From Streptomyces sp. NBC_01304 (lineage in GTDB: Bacteria; Actinomycetota; Actinomycetes; Streptomycetales; Streptomycetaceae), in contig NZ_CP109055.1 of assembly GCF_035975855.1 (NCBI RefSeq), forward strand, positions 5,766,001-5,830,000: a stretch of 64,000 nt of DNA. The letters run 5' to 3'. The translations under genes and the position numbers were made by a program. Positions 26,572 through 34,230 of the stretch are shown in pieces; the first letter of the stretch is position 1, and each line of letters begins with the position of its first letter. The notes under the pieces were generated by a model, which made no database searches, had not been told where the DNA came from, and saw nothing but the letters and a program-made list of their open reading frames with translations.

Positions 26572-26792
26572 GCCACCCCCTTTGGGTCGCGGACGGTCGC
26601 GGCAGACGCTCCCGTCACTGGAACGCAGCCTCCACCTGAATACCGGCCGTGGAGCCGCTGCAAACGCCGTTCCAGCAGAATGTCACATGTCGGCAACACG
26701 CTGTAGCGCCAAGTCGACATATCTGCGCAGGAAAGAGCCGGTCTGCGGCTTTTCTGTCGGCAAGGGCTCCAGCGGGGCTTTACCCGATCCGG

Positions 26793-27719
26793 TTACGCCT
26801 CGATCCGATTTGCGGATCGCAGCCGAGCAAAGCTGCGGGCGAGGAGTCTTGACACATGCATCTGCGAGACACCGAGTTCGGCGCTGATCTGGGACTGCGT
26901 CAGATTGCTGTAGTAGCGCAGCAGCAGGATCCGCTGCTCGCGCTCGGGCAGTTGCACGAGCAGATGCCGTACGAGGTCGCGGTGCTCCACGCCGTCGAGC
27001 GCGGGGTCCTCGTAGCCGAGCCGGTCGAGCAGGCCGGGCAGTCCGTCGCCCTCCTGGGCGGCCTCCAACGAGGTTGCGTGGTACGACCGCCCGGCCTCGA
27101 TGCAGGCGAGCACCTCGTCCTCGGTGATGCGCAGGCGTTCGGCGATCTCGGAGGTGGTGGGCGAGCGCCCGAAGGCCGTCGTCAGGTCCTCGGTCGCCCC
27201 GGTCACCTGCACCCACAGCTCGTGCAGCCGGCGCGGGACGTGGACGGTGCGTACGTTGTCCCGGAAGTAGCGCTTGATCTCGCCGACCACGGTCGGCATC
27301 GCGAAGGTCGGGAACTGCACGCCGCGGTCCGGGTCGAAGCGGTCGATGGCGTTGATCAGGCCGATGGTGCCGACCTGGACGACGTCCTCCATCGGCTCGT
27401 TGCGGCTGCGGAAGCGCGCGGCCGCGTACCGCACCAGCGGCAGATTGGCCTCGATCAGCGCGGCCCGCACCCGGCCGTGCTCGGGCGTTCCCGGGCTCAA
27501 CCCCTTGAGCTGGCCGAAGAGCACCTGCGTGAGCGCCCTGGTGTCCGCTCCGCGCTTCTTCGCGGGGGACATCTCGGGCGCCGTGGGCGCCGCCGGCACC
27601 GAGGGTGCCGGGGCCTCCCCGGATGTGTCCTGGGGTGGCGCTTGAGGAGCAGTACTGGCCGGCACGGTCAACGCCACCCCTATCGGTACGGACTGTTCTG
27701 ATGGAACCGTTCCACTCAT
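26793..27719 (-). CDS. sigF: SigF-like sporulation sigma factor
   Basis: This 308-residue group 3 sigma factor has regions 2-4 intact ([72 protein letters not shown]). In S. coelicolor SigF acts late in spore maturation. The ATG at 27719 lacks a strong ribosome-binding site. An internal GTG 18 codons later ([11 protein letters not shown]) would give 290 residues, close to the 287 I recall for S. coelicolor SigF, and may be the true start. The linker before region 2 is Pro/Ala-rich and variable. It is followed by the sigN-like gene and preceded by a terminator on the far side. Confidence 0.85.
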   Translation of the reverse strand: MSGTVPSEQSVPIGVALTVPASTAPQAPPQDTSGEAPAPSVPAAPTAPEMSPAKKRGADTRALTQVLFGQLKGLSPGTPEHGRVRAALIEANLPLVRYAAARFRSRNEPMEDVVQVGTIGLINAIDRFDPDRGVQFPTFAMPTVVGEIKRYFRDNVRTVHVPRRLHELWVQVTGATEDLTTAFGRSPTTSEIAERLRITEDEVLACIEAGRSYHATSLEAAQEGDGLPGLLDRLGYEDPALDGVEHRDLVRHLLVQLPEREQRILLLRYYSNLTQSQISAELGVSQMHVSRLLARSFARLRSANRIEA

Positions 27720-27824
27720 CCGTCAAAAGCGGTCATAGCATCACAAGACATGTGCACTGTGTGCAAGCACCGTATAACGCCGTGTTGAGGGCAAGTTGGG
27801 GCATAAACCTGTGTAACCAAAGAA

Positions 27825-27853
27825 AAGCCCCCCACTAAAGAAGTGGAGGGCTT
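27825..27853 (-). terminator. Intrinsic terminator of the small membrane gene
   Basis: A 12-bp stem with one mismatch (AAGCCC-CCCACT with AGTGG-AGGGCTT) is followed on the minus strand by TTTTCTTT. It begins 14 nt past the stop at 27867. Confidence 0.85.
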
Positions 27854-27866
27854 GCGGGTAGTTGGG

Positions 27867-28031
27867 CTAATTGACCAGCTCGGTCATGAAGTCGCCGACC
27901 CCCTGGGCGGCGCTCGAGATCCCCTCGAAGCCCACCTGGACCAGATCGGCGGCGCGCGCCGGGGACGTGATGACCGTGTACAGCACAAAGACGATGACCA
28001 CATAGAGAGCGATCTTCTTCGTTTGCACCAC
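27867..28031 (-). CDS. Short secreted or single-pass membrane peptide
   Basis: This 54-residue protein has a hydrophobic N-terminal helix (KKIALYVVIVFVLYTVITSP) followed by PARAAD, which looks like a signal-peptidase site, and a 25-residue amphipathic tail (VQVGFEGISSAAQGVGDFM). GTG 28031 is chosen because GGGGAGG lies 7 nt upstream; a longer frame from 28100 would run across this ribosome-binding site. After cleavage it would release a short amphipathic peptide. The function is unknown. It has a clear terminator, so it is an independent unit. Confidence 0.75.
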   Translation of the reverse strand: MVQTKKIALYVVIVFVLYTVITSPARAADLVQVGFEGISSAAQGVGDFMTELVN

Positions 28032-28103
28032 GCTCTGGCCTCCCCTTGCCCGTACCTGCGTGCAGTCGGGTGAGTCTATCCCGACCGTGCACACGGACAA
28101 CGA

Positions 28104-28138
28104 GAAAGCCCCGGTACCACTGGGGCACCGGGGCTTTC
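28104..28138. terminator. Strong hairpin, probable terminator
   Basis: GAAAGCCCCGGT pairs perfectly with ACCGGGGCTTTC around an 11-nt loop. It resembles the tRNA terminators in this window and may mark the end of an unannotated transcript on either strand. Confidence 0.55.
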
Positions 28139-28419
28139 ACCTGAAGAATCTTCAGAAGAAGAGGACGGGGGAAGCGGCATCGGGGGGACAAGCCGCTTCC
28201 CCCGATGAGGACCAGGCTCTTAAGTCCACGTCGCAGTCAGGGGGGAAGCTTGCGACGTGAACCCCGCAGTAGAGCCGGGTCCCTCGCCCTGCGAATTCCT
28301 GCCAGATCCGCCGGGCTCACGACCAATCCTGCGCCTCCCCGCCCCGCTCGGCGGGCGGCAAAGGACCCCGTTCGCCGGGCCGTTGGTCCTTAAAGACTGT
28401 GTGAAGGACCACAAGCACG

Positions 28420-28447
28420 AAGGGCCCCGGCTGATGCCGGGGCCCTT
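28420..28447 (-). terminator. Intrinsic terminator after tRNA-Ser(CGA)
   Basis: A perfect 12-bp stem AAGGGCCCCGGC / GCCGGGGCCCTT with loop TGAT lies 6 nt past the 3' end of the tRNA. Confidence 0.8.
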
Positions 28448-28453
28448 CTCAAG

Positions 28454-28538
28454 CGGTAGCGGAGGGATTTGAACCCTCGGTTACTTGCGCAACACTCGCT
28501 TTCGAGGCGAGCTCCTTCGGCCGCTCGGACACGCTACC
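28454..28538 (-). tRNA. tRNA-Ser (anticodon CGA)
   Basis: The 85-nt cloverleaf on the minus strand has acceptor GGTAGCG/CGCTACC, anticodon stem CTCGC/GCGAG around CTCGAAA (CGA), a long variable arm and T-loop GTTCAAATC, with discriminator G. Confidence 0.97.
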
Positions 28539-28606
28539 GAGAGAGAGCTTAGCCCAAAGGTGCCCGTGCTCCGAAATCGATATCCCCGGGCCGCTCCGTG
28601 CGGGCC

Positions 28607-29101
28607 TCAGCGGTCGCGGAAGAAGCGGGTGAGCTGCGCGGAACACTCCTCGGCGAGGACGCCGTGGACGACCTCGGGGCGGTGGTTGAGGCGGCGGTCG
28701 CGTACGACGTCCCAGAGCGATCCGGCGGCGCCCGCCTTCGCGTCCAGGGCGCCGAAGACGACCCGGTCCACGCGGGACTGCACGAGCGCCCCGGCGCACA
28801 TCGTGCAGGGCTCCAGGGTGACGACCAGGGTGCAGCCGGTCAGCCGCCACTCACCGAGTTCCGCGGCGGCGCGGCGGATGGCGACCACCTCGGCGTGGGC
28901 CGTGGGGTCGCCGGTCGCCTCGCGTTCGTTGTGGCCGGTGGCAAGCAGGGCGCCGGCCGGGGACAGCAGGACGGCGCCCACCGGCACATCACCGCCGGCG
29001 GCGGCCAGCTCGGCCTCCGCCAGGGCGAGCCGCATGGACGCCGTCCAGGGGTCGCGTACGGGATCACTTGCAGCAGGAGTCACTCGGACATCGTCACTCA
29101 T
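28607..29101 (-). CDS. tadA: tRNA-specific adenosine deaminase TadA
   Basis: This 164-residue zinc deaminase converts A34 of tRNA-Arg(ACG) to inosine. The catalytic motif HAEVVAI holds the His ligand (H69) and proton-shuttling Glu (E71), and PCTMC supplies the zinc cysteines (C99, C102). The N-terminal 20 residues are longer than in E. coli; a later Met in WTASMRLALAEAE is an alternative start. Its substrate tRNA is encoded at 8872-8944. It sits just downstream of its usual actinobacterial partner gene on the same strand. Confidence 0.95.
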   Translation of the reverse strand: MSDDVRVTPAASDPVRDPWTASMRLALAEAELAAAGGDVPVGAVLLSPAGALLATGHNEREATGDPTAHAEVVAIRRAAAELGEWRLTGCTLVVTLEPCTMCAGALVQSRVDRVVFGALDAKAGAAGSLWDVVRDRRLNHRPEVVHGVLAEECSAQLTRFFRDR

Positions 29102-29180
29102 ACGTTTCCGCGTTCCTGCCAGAGCCAGCTCTCGGGCCAGGCTCTTACGCCGCCACAGGGGGCGGCGCGCTCCGGTTCGG

Positions 29181-29723
29181 CTAGCGGACGGCCTCGAGCA
29201 CCTCCGACGCGCCCAGGGCCTCCGCGATCTCGTTGAGCGCGTCGGTCGAGAGGGAAAGCAGCTCCTTCTCCGACAGGCCCAGGTCGTCGAGGATCGCGGT
29301 GTCCCCGATCGGGCCCGCGGGCACGGCGTCGGCCGCCTCGGAGGCCGCGTCGTCCGCGTCCTCCTCCTCGGGTTCGCCGTCCTCGGTGCCGTCGAGGTCC
29401 ACGAGCTCCTCCAAGGCGTCCGGGTCCTCCGGATCGCGGCCCAGCAGCTCGTCGGTGAGCAGGATCTCGCCGTAGCTGCTGCGGGAGGCTGCGGCCGCGT
29501 CGGAGACGTAGATCCGCGGGTCCTCCCAGCCGTCCAGGCGGACGACGCCGAACCATGCGTCTTCCTGCTCGATGAACACGAGCACTGTGTCGTTGTCGGC
29601 CCCGTCGGACGAGGCTTCGCGGGCCAGGTCGGTGAGATCCGACAGGGTCTCCACGTCGTCGAGCTCTGTATCGCTCGCTTCCCACCCGTCTTCGGTGCGC
29701 GCGAGCAGTGCGGCGAAGTACAC
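29181..29723 (-). CDS. TadA-associated conserved protein
   Basis: This 180-residue acidic protein is found next to tadA in actinomycetes and is annotated only by that association. It has an N-terminal beta/alpha region (VYFAALLARTEDGWEASD, VLVFIEQEDAWFGVVRLDG) and a central Asp/Glu-rich linker, then a helical C-terminus (ILDDLGLSEKELLSL). GTG 29723 is preferred over ATG 29744 because GGGAG lies 7 nt upstream of the GTG and the conserved start is VYFAALLART. No catalytic motif is visible. Confidence 0.82.
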   Translation of the reverse strand: MYFAALLARTEDGWEASDTELDDVETLSDLTDLAREASSDGADNDTVLVFIEQEDAWFGVVRLDGWEDPRIYVSDAAAASRSSYGEILLTDELLGRDPEDPDALEELVDLDGTEDGEPEEEDADDAASEAADAVPAGPIGDTAILDDLGLSEKELLSLSTDALNEIAEALGASEVLEAVR

Positions 29724-29896
29724 CGTGACTCTCCCACTGGTCATAGGCGTGCCGGTTGGGGGTCCCCCCGGCGGAGGTCGGTGGCGGGGTGTGCGATTTC
29801 AGCCCCGCCACTCGGAATCGTGGCAGAAACGAGGGCTCTGCGAGAGGTCTTCGGGCCGCTGTGTCTGCGAGTCCTTCGCGGACCGCCTCCGACCGG

Positions 29897-30094
29897 CTAC
29901 CAGCGGAACGTGCGCATGCGCATCGCCTGGCGCATCCGGGCCGCCCGCGCCTTGCGCGGCTGGACCCGCTCGCGCAGCTCCTTGGCCTCGTTCAGGTCGC
30001 GCAGGAACTGGGCGCGGCGGCGCCTGCGCGCCGCGTCGCTCTCGGGCTGCTCGTGCCGTTCTCGCCGCTCGGCGCTGTCCTCGCTGTCCGGCAT
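29897..30094 (-). CDS. Small basic conserved protein
   Basis: This 65-residue protein is nearly half Arg/Glu, with [20 protein letters not shown] and an [13 protein letters not shown] ending. The composition suggests one charged helix that could bind nucleic acid. It is divergent from upp with 81 bp between the starts. ATG 30094 is the only good start. The function is unknown. Confidence 0.65.
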   Translation of the reverse strand: MPDSEDSAERRERHEQPESDAARRRRRAQFLRDLNEAKELRERVQPRKARAARMRQAMRMRTFRW

Positions 30095-30175
30095 GGGGCC
30101 ACACCACCCTGGGTCGGTCCCCTCCACTTTCCCTCCGGGGGTCGACTTGATGCCACCGCAGTTAGGGTTGATGAC

Positions 30176-30811
30176 ATGCGGATCCACGTTGTCGACCACC
30201 CTCTGGTGGCGCACAAACTCACCACGCTGCGCGACAAGCGCACCGACTCCCCGACCTTCCGGCGCCTGGCCGACGAGCTGGTCACCCTGCTCGCGTACGA
30301 GGCCACCCGGGACGTGCGCACCGAGCAGGTCGACATCGAGACCCCGGTCGGCCCGACCACCGGCGTCAAGCTGTCCTACCCGCGGCCCCTGGTCGTGCCG
30401 ATCCTGCGGGCCGGGCTCGGCATGCTCGACGGCATGGTGCGGCTCCTGCCGACCGCCGAGGTGGGCTTCCTGGGCATGGTCCGGAACGAGGAGACGCTCG
30501 AGGCGTCCACGTACGCGACGCGCATGCCCGAAGACCTCTCCGGGCGTCAGGTGTACGTCGTCGACCCCATGCTCGCCACGGGCGGGACGCTGGTCGCGGC
30601 GATCCAGGAGCTGATCAAGCGCGGCGCGGACGATGTCACCGCGGTGGTGCTGCTTGCCGCGCCCGAGGGCGTCGAGGTCATGGAGCGGGAGCTGGCCGGG
30701 GCGCCGGTGACCGTGCTGACCGCCGCCGTCGACGAGCGGCTCAACGAGCACGGGTACATCGTGCCGGGGCTCGGGGACGCGGGGGATCGTATGTACGGGT
30801 CGGCCGAGTAG
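30176..30811 (+). CDS. upp: Uracil phosphoribosyltransferase
   Basis: This 211-residue enzyme joins uracil and PRPP to make UMP in pyrimidine salvage. The PRPP-binding loop is [18 protein letters not shown] (about 123-140), and the uracil-binding C-terminal segment is [20 protein letters not shown]. The N-terminus [20 protein letters not shown] is typical. The ribosome-binding site is weak (AGGG). It stands alone, divergent from the small basic gene. Confidence 0.97.
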   Translation: MRIHVVDHPLVAHKLTTLRDKRTDSPTFRRLADELVTLLAYEATRDVRTEQVDIETPVGPTTGVKLSYPRPLVVPILRAGLGMLDGMVRLLPTAEVGFLGMVRNEETLEASTYATRMPEDLSGRQVYVVDPMLATGGTLVAAIQELIKRGADDVTAVVLLAAPEGVEVMERELAGAPVTVLTAAVDERLNEHGYIVPGLGDAGDRMYGSAE

Positions 30812-30848
30812 CGTCGGACGCGGGGTCCAGGTTGATGTCCTGAGCGTC

Positions 30849-30895
30849 ACGGGGCTCCGCCCCGGACCCCGCTCCTCAAACGCCGGAGGGGCTGA
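30849..30895. repeat. Half copy of the intergenic palindrome family
   Basis: CCTCAAACGCCGGAGGGGCTGA (30876-30897) matches one arm of the central hairpin seen at 17.2, 42.7 and 48.3 kb, but the second arm is missing. A GGGGCTCCGCCCC hairpin precedes it at 30851-30863. It separates convergent upp and the LytR_C gene. Confidence 0.65.
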
Positions 30896-30916
30896 ATTTT
30901 GCCCGACCGGCTTGGC

Positions 30917-31540
30917 TCAGCAGCCCTTGGGCTTGGGCGCGGGAACCGGCTTGGCCGCCTCGGCCAGTGCCTTGTCCGCGTCCTGCTTCTTCGTCAGGTC
31001 CTTGAAGGACTTGCCCAGGATCAGGTCGATCTCGGTGGCCTTCTTGCGGGTGTCGATCTGGCGCTCGGCGCCGGCCAGCTGGGCGCCCAGGACCGGGAAC
31101 GCGCCCTCGGCGGAGCCCTTCGAGCCGAGCAGTATCCCGGTGCCCTCGACCTTCTTGTCGAACTCCCGGTTCGCGTTGTCCACCTTGCCGACGGCGAAGC
31201 CGCGCTTCTTCAGCTCGGCGGCGACCTCCTTGGCGAGACCGCTGCGGGGCGTGGCATTGAAGACGTTGACCGTGATCTGGCCGGGCTTGAGCAGCTTCGG
31301 GGTCACGGCGGGGCCGGGCTTGCAGTCGGGCTTGTTCGCAGCAACGGTTCTGCCGGGCTCGTCGGCCGAGAAGACGTCGATCAGCTGCAGGGTGCCCCAG
31401 CCGACCAGGCCGAGCGCCGCCACCGACGCGACCAGCGCGAGCACGATCCTGCGGCGCTTGCGAGTGCGGCGCATCCGCGGGTACTTGTCCCCCGTGATGC
31501 GGTATTCGCCGCCCATGCCGGGGGGTGTGAGCATGCTCAT
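30917..31540 (-). CDS. Membrane-anchored LytR C-terminal domain protein
   Basis: This 207-residue protein has a basic N-terminus (MRRTRKRRR), one membrane helix (IVLALVASVAALGLVGWG) and an extracytoplasmic LytR_C domain (about 88-180: ITVNVFNATPRSGLAKEVAA, FAVGKVDNA, TGILLGSKGS). LytR_C domains accompany cell-wall polymer ligases but this protein lacks the catalytic LCP domain. The C-terminus is Lys/Ala/Pro-rich. ATG 31540 and a second ATG two codons later are both possible. Confidence 0.85.
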   Translation of the reverse strand: MSMLTPPGMGGEYRITGDKYPRMRRTRKRRRIVLALVASVAALGLVGWGTLQLIDVFSADEPGRTVAANKPDCKPGPAVTPKLLKPGQITVNVFNATPRSGLAKEVAAELKKRGFAVGKVDNANREFDKKVEGTGILLGSKGSAEGAFPVLGAQLAGAERQIDTRKKATEIDLILGKSFKDLTKKQDADKALAEAAKPVPAPKPKGC

Positions 31541-31662
31541 GGGCGCAGCGTAGTGCGCGGGTAGGCCGATGCCTACTAAATGATCAATGGGTGGCGCGCG
31601 ACCCAACCCAAAAGGGTCAACGCGTACTTGATGCCGCGTCAGCGGCCGTACGTCGCCGGGGG

Positions 31663-31959
31663 TCAGCCCAGCTCGAGCACCCGGGCGTGCAGCACCTGGC
31701 GCTGCTGGAGCGCGGCGCGCACGGCGCGGTGCAGGCCGTCCTCGAGGTAGAGGTCGCCCTGCCACTTCACGACGTGGGCGAAGAGGTCCCCGTAGAAGGT
31801 GGAGTCCTCGGCGAGGAGGGTCTCCAGGTCCAGCTGGCCCTTGGTGGTGACGAGCTGGTCGAGGCGGACCGGGCGCGGCGCGACGTCCGCCCACTGCCGG
31901 GTGCTTTCCCGGCCGTGGTCGGGGTATGGCCGGCCGTTTCCGATGCGCTTGAAGATCAC
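31663..31959 (-). CDS. Small ParB/VapB-like conserved protein
   Basis: This 98-residue protein has the ending DLYLEDGLHRAVRAALQQRQ followed by VLHARVLE, which resembles the DG-H-R-xx-A-A-xxx-G motif of the ParB/sulfiredoxin fold. I recall that databases label this conserved actinobacterial protein a VapB-type antitoxin, but no PIN-domain toxin gene is adjacent. It starts with MIFKRIGNGRPYPDHGR. It is divergent from the HerA-type ATPase gene with 120 bp between the starts. The role is unknown. Confidence 0.7.
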   Translation of the reverse strand: MIFKRIGNGRPYPDHGRESTRQWADVAPRPVRLDQLVTTKGQLDLETLLAEDSTFYGDLFAHVVKWQGDLYLEDGLHRAVRAALQQRQVLHARVLELG

Positions 31960-32079
31960 ACGGAAAGCCTACCGGGCAAGGCCCTCCGGGCGCAGCCATG
32001 GCGACGCAGTGCGAGGCTGGGAAATCATGCTGCAAACCGGGACGTATCGGTAACAGTCAAACCGGGACAGGGGCCTGAA

Positions 32080-34128
32080 ATGAGCGAGACCGAGCGGATG
32101 CCTCCGGCCGAGAGCGGTGCCGAGAGCGGTGCCGACGGGGTCGGCGCGACGGGTGCCGGACCGGGTGGTGCGGGCGCGCACGAGGTTGACGCGGCTGTTC
32201 CGCAGGGCTCCGCCGGGTCCACGGGGGCGGCGCCGGACGCAGGCGTGGGCCCGGACGCGGGGGCAGGTGCGGCAGCTGCGGCCCCTGCCGCTGCCTCGAC
32301 GCCCGCCTCCGGGCCCGTGGACCCGGCGCCGGCTGCAGCTCCCGACGCTCCTTCCGCACCCGCACCCGCACCCGCACCCGCACCCGCACCCGCACCCGCA
32401 CCCGCACCCGCAGCCCCGGCCGCAGCCGAGGTTCCCGCCGCCTCTCCCGCTGGGGCCGCGGTGGCCCCTCCAGCAGCGACCCCTCCAGCAGCGACCCCTC
32501 TGGCCGCGGCTCCGGAAGCCGCCGCCCCTGAAGCCCCGGCCCCCGCGCCCCCTGCCGAAGCCGCCCCCGCCGGCCAGGCGCTTCCCCCGGAGGCCGCCGA
32601 GATCGCCGCCGGGTACGCCTTCACCGGTGAAGCCCTCGATCTCGGGGCCCTCCTCTGGGACGGGCAGTGCCTGCCCGGGGCCCAAGTGCGGATTCCGCTC
32701 TCCATGCTCAACCGGCACGGGCTCGTCGCCGGGGCCACCGGTACAGGTAAGACCAAGACGCTGCAGCTCATCGCCGAGCAGCTCGCGGCGCAGGGTGTGC
32801 CCGTGTTCCTCGCGGACATCAAGGGCGATGTCTCGGGGATCTCGGCGCCCGGCGAGGCGAACGACAAGGTGCAGGAGCGGGCCCGGGACGTGGGCCAGCA
32901 CTGGGAGGGGAAGGGGTTCCCGAGCGAGTTCTACTCGCTGGGCGGCATCGGCCCGGGCATTCCCGTGCGCGCCACCGTCACCAGCTTCGGGCCCGTGCTG
33001 CTCTCCAAGGTGCTGCAGCTCAACCAGACGCAGGAGCAGTCGCTGGGCCTGATCTTCCACTACGCGGACCAGAAGGGTCTTGAGCTGCACGACCTGAAGG
33101 ATCTGCGGGCCGTCGTCACCTTCCTGACCTCGGATGAAGGCAAGCCGGAGATCAAGAACATCGGGGGCCTGTCGTCGGTCACCGCCGGGGTCATCCTGCG
33201 GGCGCTCACCGCCTTCGAGGCGCAGGGCATGGATCCCTTCTTCGGCAATCCCGAGTTCGACGTGAGCGAGTTCCTGCGGACCGCTCCGGACGGGCGCGGG
33301 CAGGTGTCCGTCCTTGAGCTGCCCGCCGTGCAGGACAAGCCGCATCTGTTCTCCACGTTCCTGATGTGGATGCTCGCCGATCTGTTCAACAACCTTCCCG
33401 AGGTCGGCGACCTGGAGAAGCCCAAGCTGGTGTTCTTCTTCGACGAGGCGCATCTGCTCTTCAACGGCGCCAGCAAGGCGTTCCTGGAGTCGATCACGCA
33501 GACCGTGCGGCTCATCCGGTCCAAGGGCATCGGCGTGTTCTTCGTGACGCAGACGCCCAAGGACGTGCCGGCCGATGTGCTCGCCCAGCTCGGCAACCGG
33601 GTCCAGCACGCCCTGCGGGCCTTCACGCCCGAGGACCAGAAGGCGCTGAAGGCCACGGTGAAGACCTTCCCCAACTCCCCGTACGACCTGGAGGAGTTGC
33701 TGACCGGTCTGGGCACGGGTGAGGCCGTGATCACCGTGCTGAGCGAGAAGGGTGCGCCGACCCCCGTCGCCGCCACCCGGCTGCGGGCGCCGGAGTCGCT
33801 GATGGGGCCGATCGACGCGGGCGCGCTGGAGCAGGCCGTGCGGAGTTCGCTGCTGTACGCGCGGTACGCGGAGCCGGTCGATCCGGAGTCGGCGTACGAG
33901 AAGCTCAGCGCGCAGAAGGCCGAGACCGACGCCCAGAAGCAGGCCGAGCTGGACGCCAAGGAGGCCGAGAAGGCCGCGCGGGCGGCGGGAAGGGCGGGGC
34001 CGGGCCAGGATGCCTCGATGGTCGACCAGGTGGTGGGCAGCGGCATCTTCAAGTCCCTTGCCCGGTCGCTCGGTACGCAGATCGGGCGGGAGATCTCGCG
34101 CTCGATCTTCGGTACGCGCAGACGCTGA
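32080..34128 (+). CDS. HerA-type helicase-like ATPase (DUF853) with Pro/Ala-rich leader
   Basis: This 682-residue protein has a HerA/FtsK-superfamily ATPase core. Walker A is GATGTGKT (about 218-225), Walker B is LVFFFDEAH (about 450), and SKGIGVFFVTQTP is a sensor/arginine-finger region. The C-terminal tail is a charged helix (AELDAKEAEKAARAAGRAGP) followed by FKSLARSLGTQIGREI. The first 175 residues are an Ala/Pro/Gly-rich, probably disordered leader with a Pro-Ala hexamer run. DUF853 members are hexameric ATPases of unknown role. No nuclease partner of the NurA type lies nearby. Confidence 0.88.
   Translation: MSETERMPPAESGAESGADGVGATGAGPGGAGAHEVDAAVPQGSAGSTGAAPDAGVGPDAGAGAAAAAPAAASTPASGPVDPAPAAAPDAPSAPAPAPAPAPAPAPAPAPAAPAAAEVPAASPAGAAVAPPAATPPAATPLAAAPEAAAPEAPAPAPPAEAAPAGQALPPEAAEIAAGYAFTGEALDLGALLWDGQCLPGAQVRIPLSMLNRHGLVAGATGTGKTKTLQLIAEQLAAQGVPVFLADIKGDVSGISAPGEANDKVQERARDVGQHWEGKGFPSEFYSLGGIGPGIPVRATVTSFGPVLLSKVLQLNQTQEQSLGLIFHYADQKGLELHDLKDLRAVVTFLTSDEGKPEIKNIGGLSSVTAGVILRALTAFEAQGMDPFFGNPEFDVSEFLRTAPDGRGQVSVLELPAVQDKPHLFSTFLMWMLADLFNNLPEVGDLEKPKLVFFFDEAHLLFNGASKAFLESITQTVRLIRSKGIGVFFVTQTPKDVPADVLAQLGNRVQHALRAFTPEDQKALKATVKTFPNSPYDLEELLTGLGTGEAVITVLSEKGAPTPVAATRLRAPESLMGPIDAGALEQAVRSSLLYARYAEPVDPESAYEKLSAQKAETDAQKQAELDAKEAEKAARAAGRAGPGQDASMVDQVVGSGIFKSLARSLGTQIGREISRSIFGTRRR
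32357..32410 (+). repeat. 6-bp tandem repeat encoding Pro-Ala
   Basis: CACCCG/CCCGCA hexamers repeat about nine times in the disordered leader of the HerA-type ATPase, encoding an uninterrupted Pro-Ala run. Confidence 0.9.
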
Positions 34129-34145
34129 GCGCAGGCGCTGAACGA

Positions 34146-34187
34146 GGTCCGGCCCGGACATCCACTACGGGATGTCCGGGCCGGACC
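34146..34187 (+). terminator. Intrinsic terminator after the HerA-type gene
   Basis: A perfect 18-bp stem, GGTCCGGCCCGGACATCC with its complement around a 6-nt loop, followed by CTTTCTTC, lies 17 bp past the stop. Confidence 0.85.
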
Positions 34188-34230
34188 CTTTCTTCGACTT
34201 CTTCAACGGAGCCTGATCGGCGCGGGGTTG

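Larger units (their letters stand above)
28032..28453. other. Hairpin-rich non-coding stretch between the small membrane gene and tRNA-Ser
   Basis: I found no convincing gene in these 422 bp. They hold a perfect 12-bp stem (28104-28115 with 28127-28138), the exact palindrome CTGAAGAATCTTCAG (28141-28155), a 12-bp stem GGGGGAAGCGGC (28167-28178 with 28192-28203), a 9-bp dyad CACGTCGCA (28227-28235 with 28251-28259) and a 7-bp dyad GGTCCTT (28385-28391 with 28404-28410). I checked for the 4.5S RNA tetraloop region and did not see it. Confidence 0.5.

Noticed and set aside
28104..28260. Possible 4.5S (SRP) RNA before tRNA-Ser
   Set aside because: The stems lack the conserved GGAAGCAGC-type loop region needed for SRP RNA.
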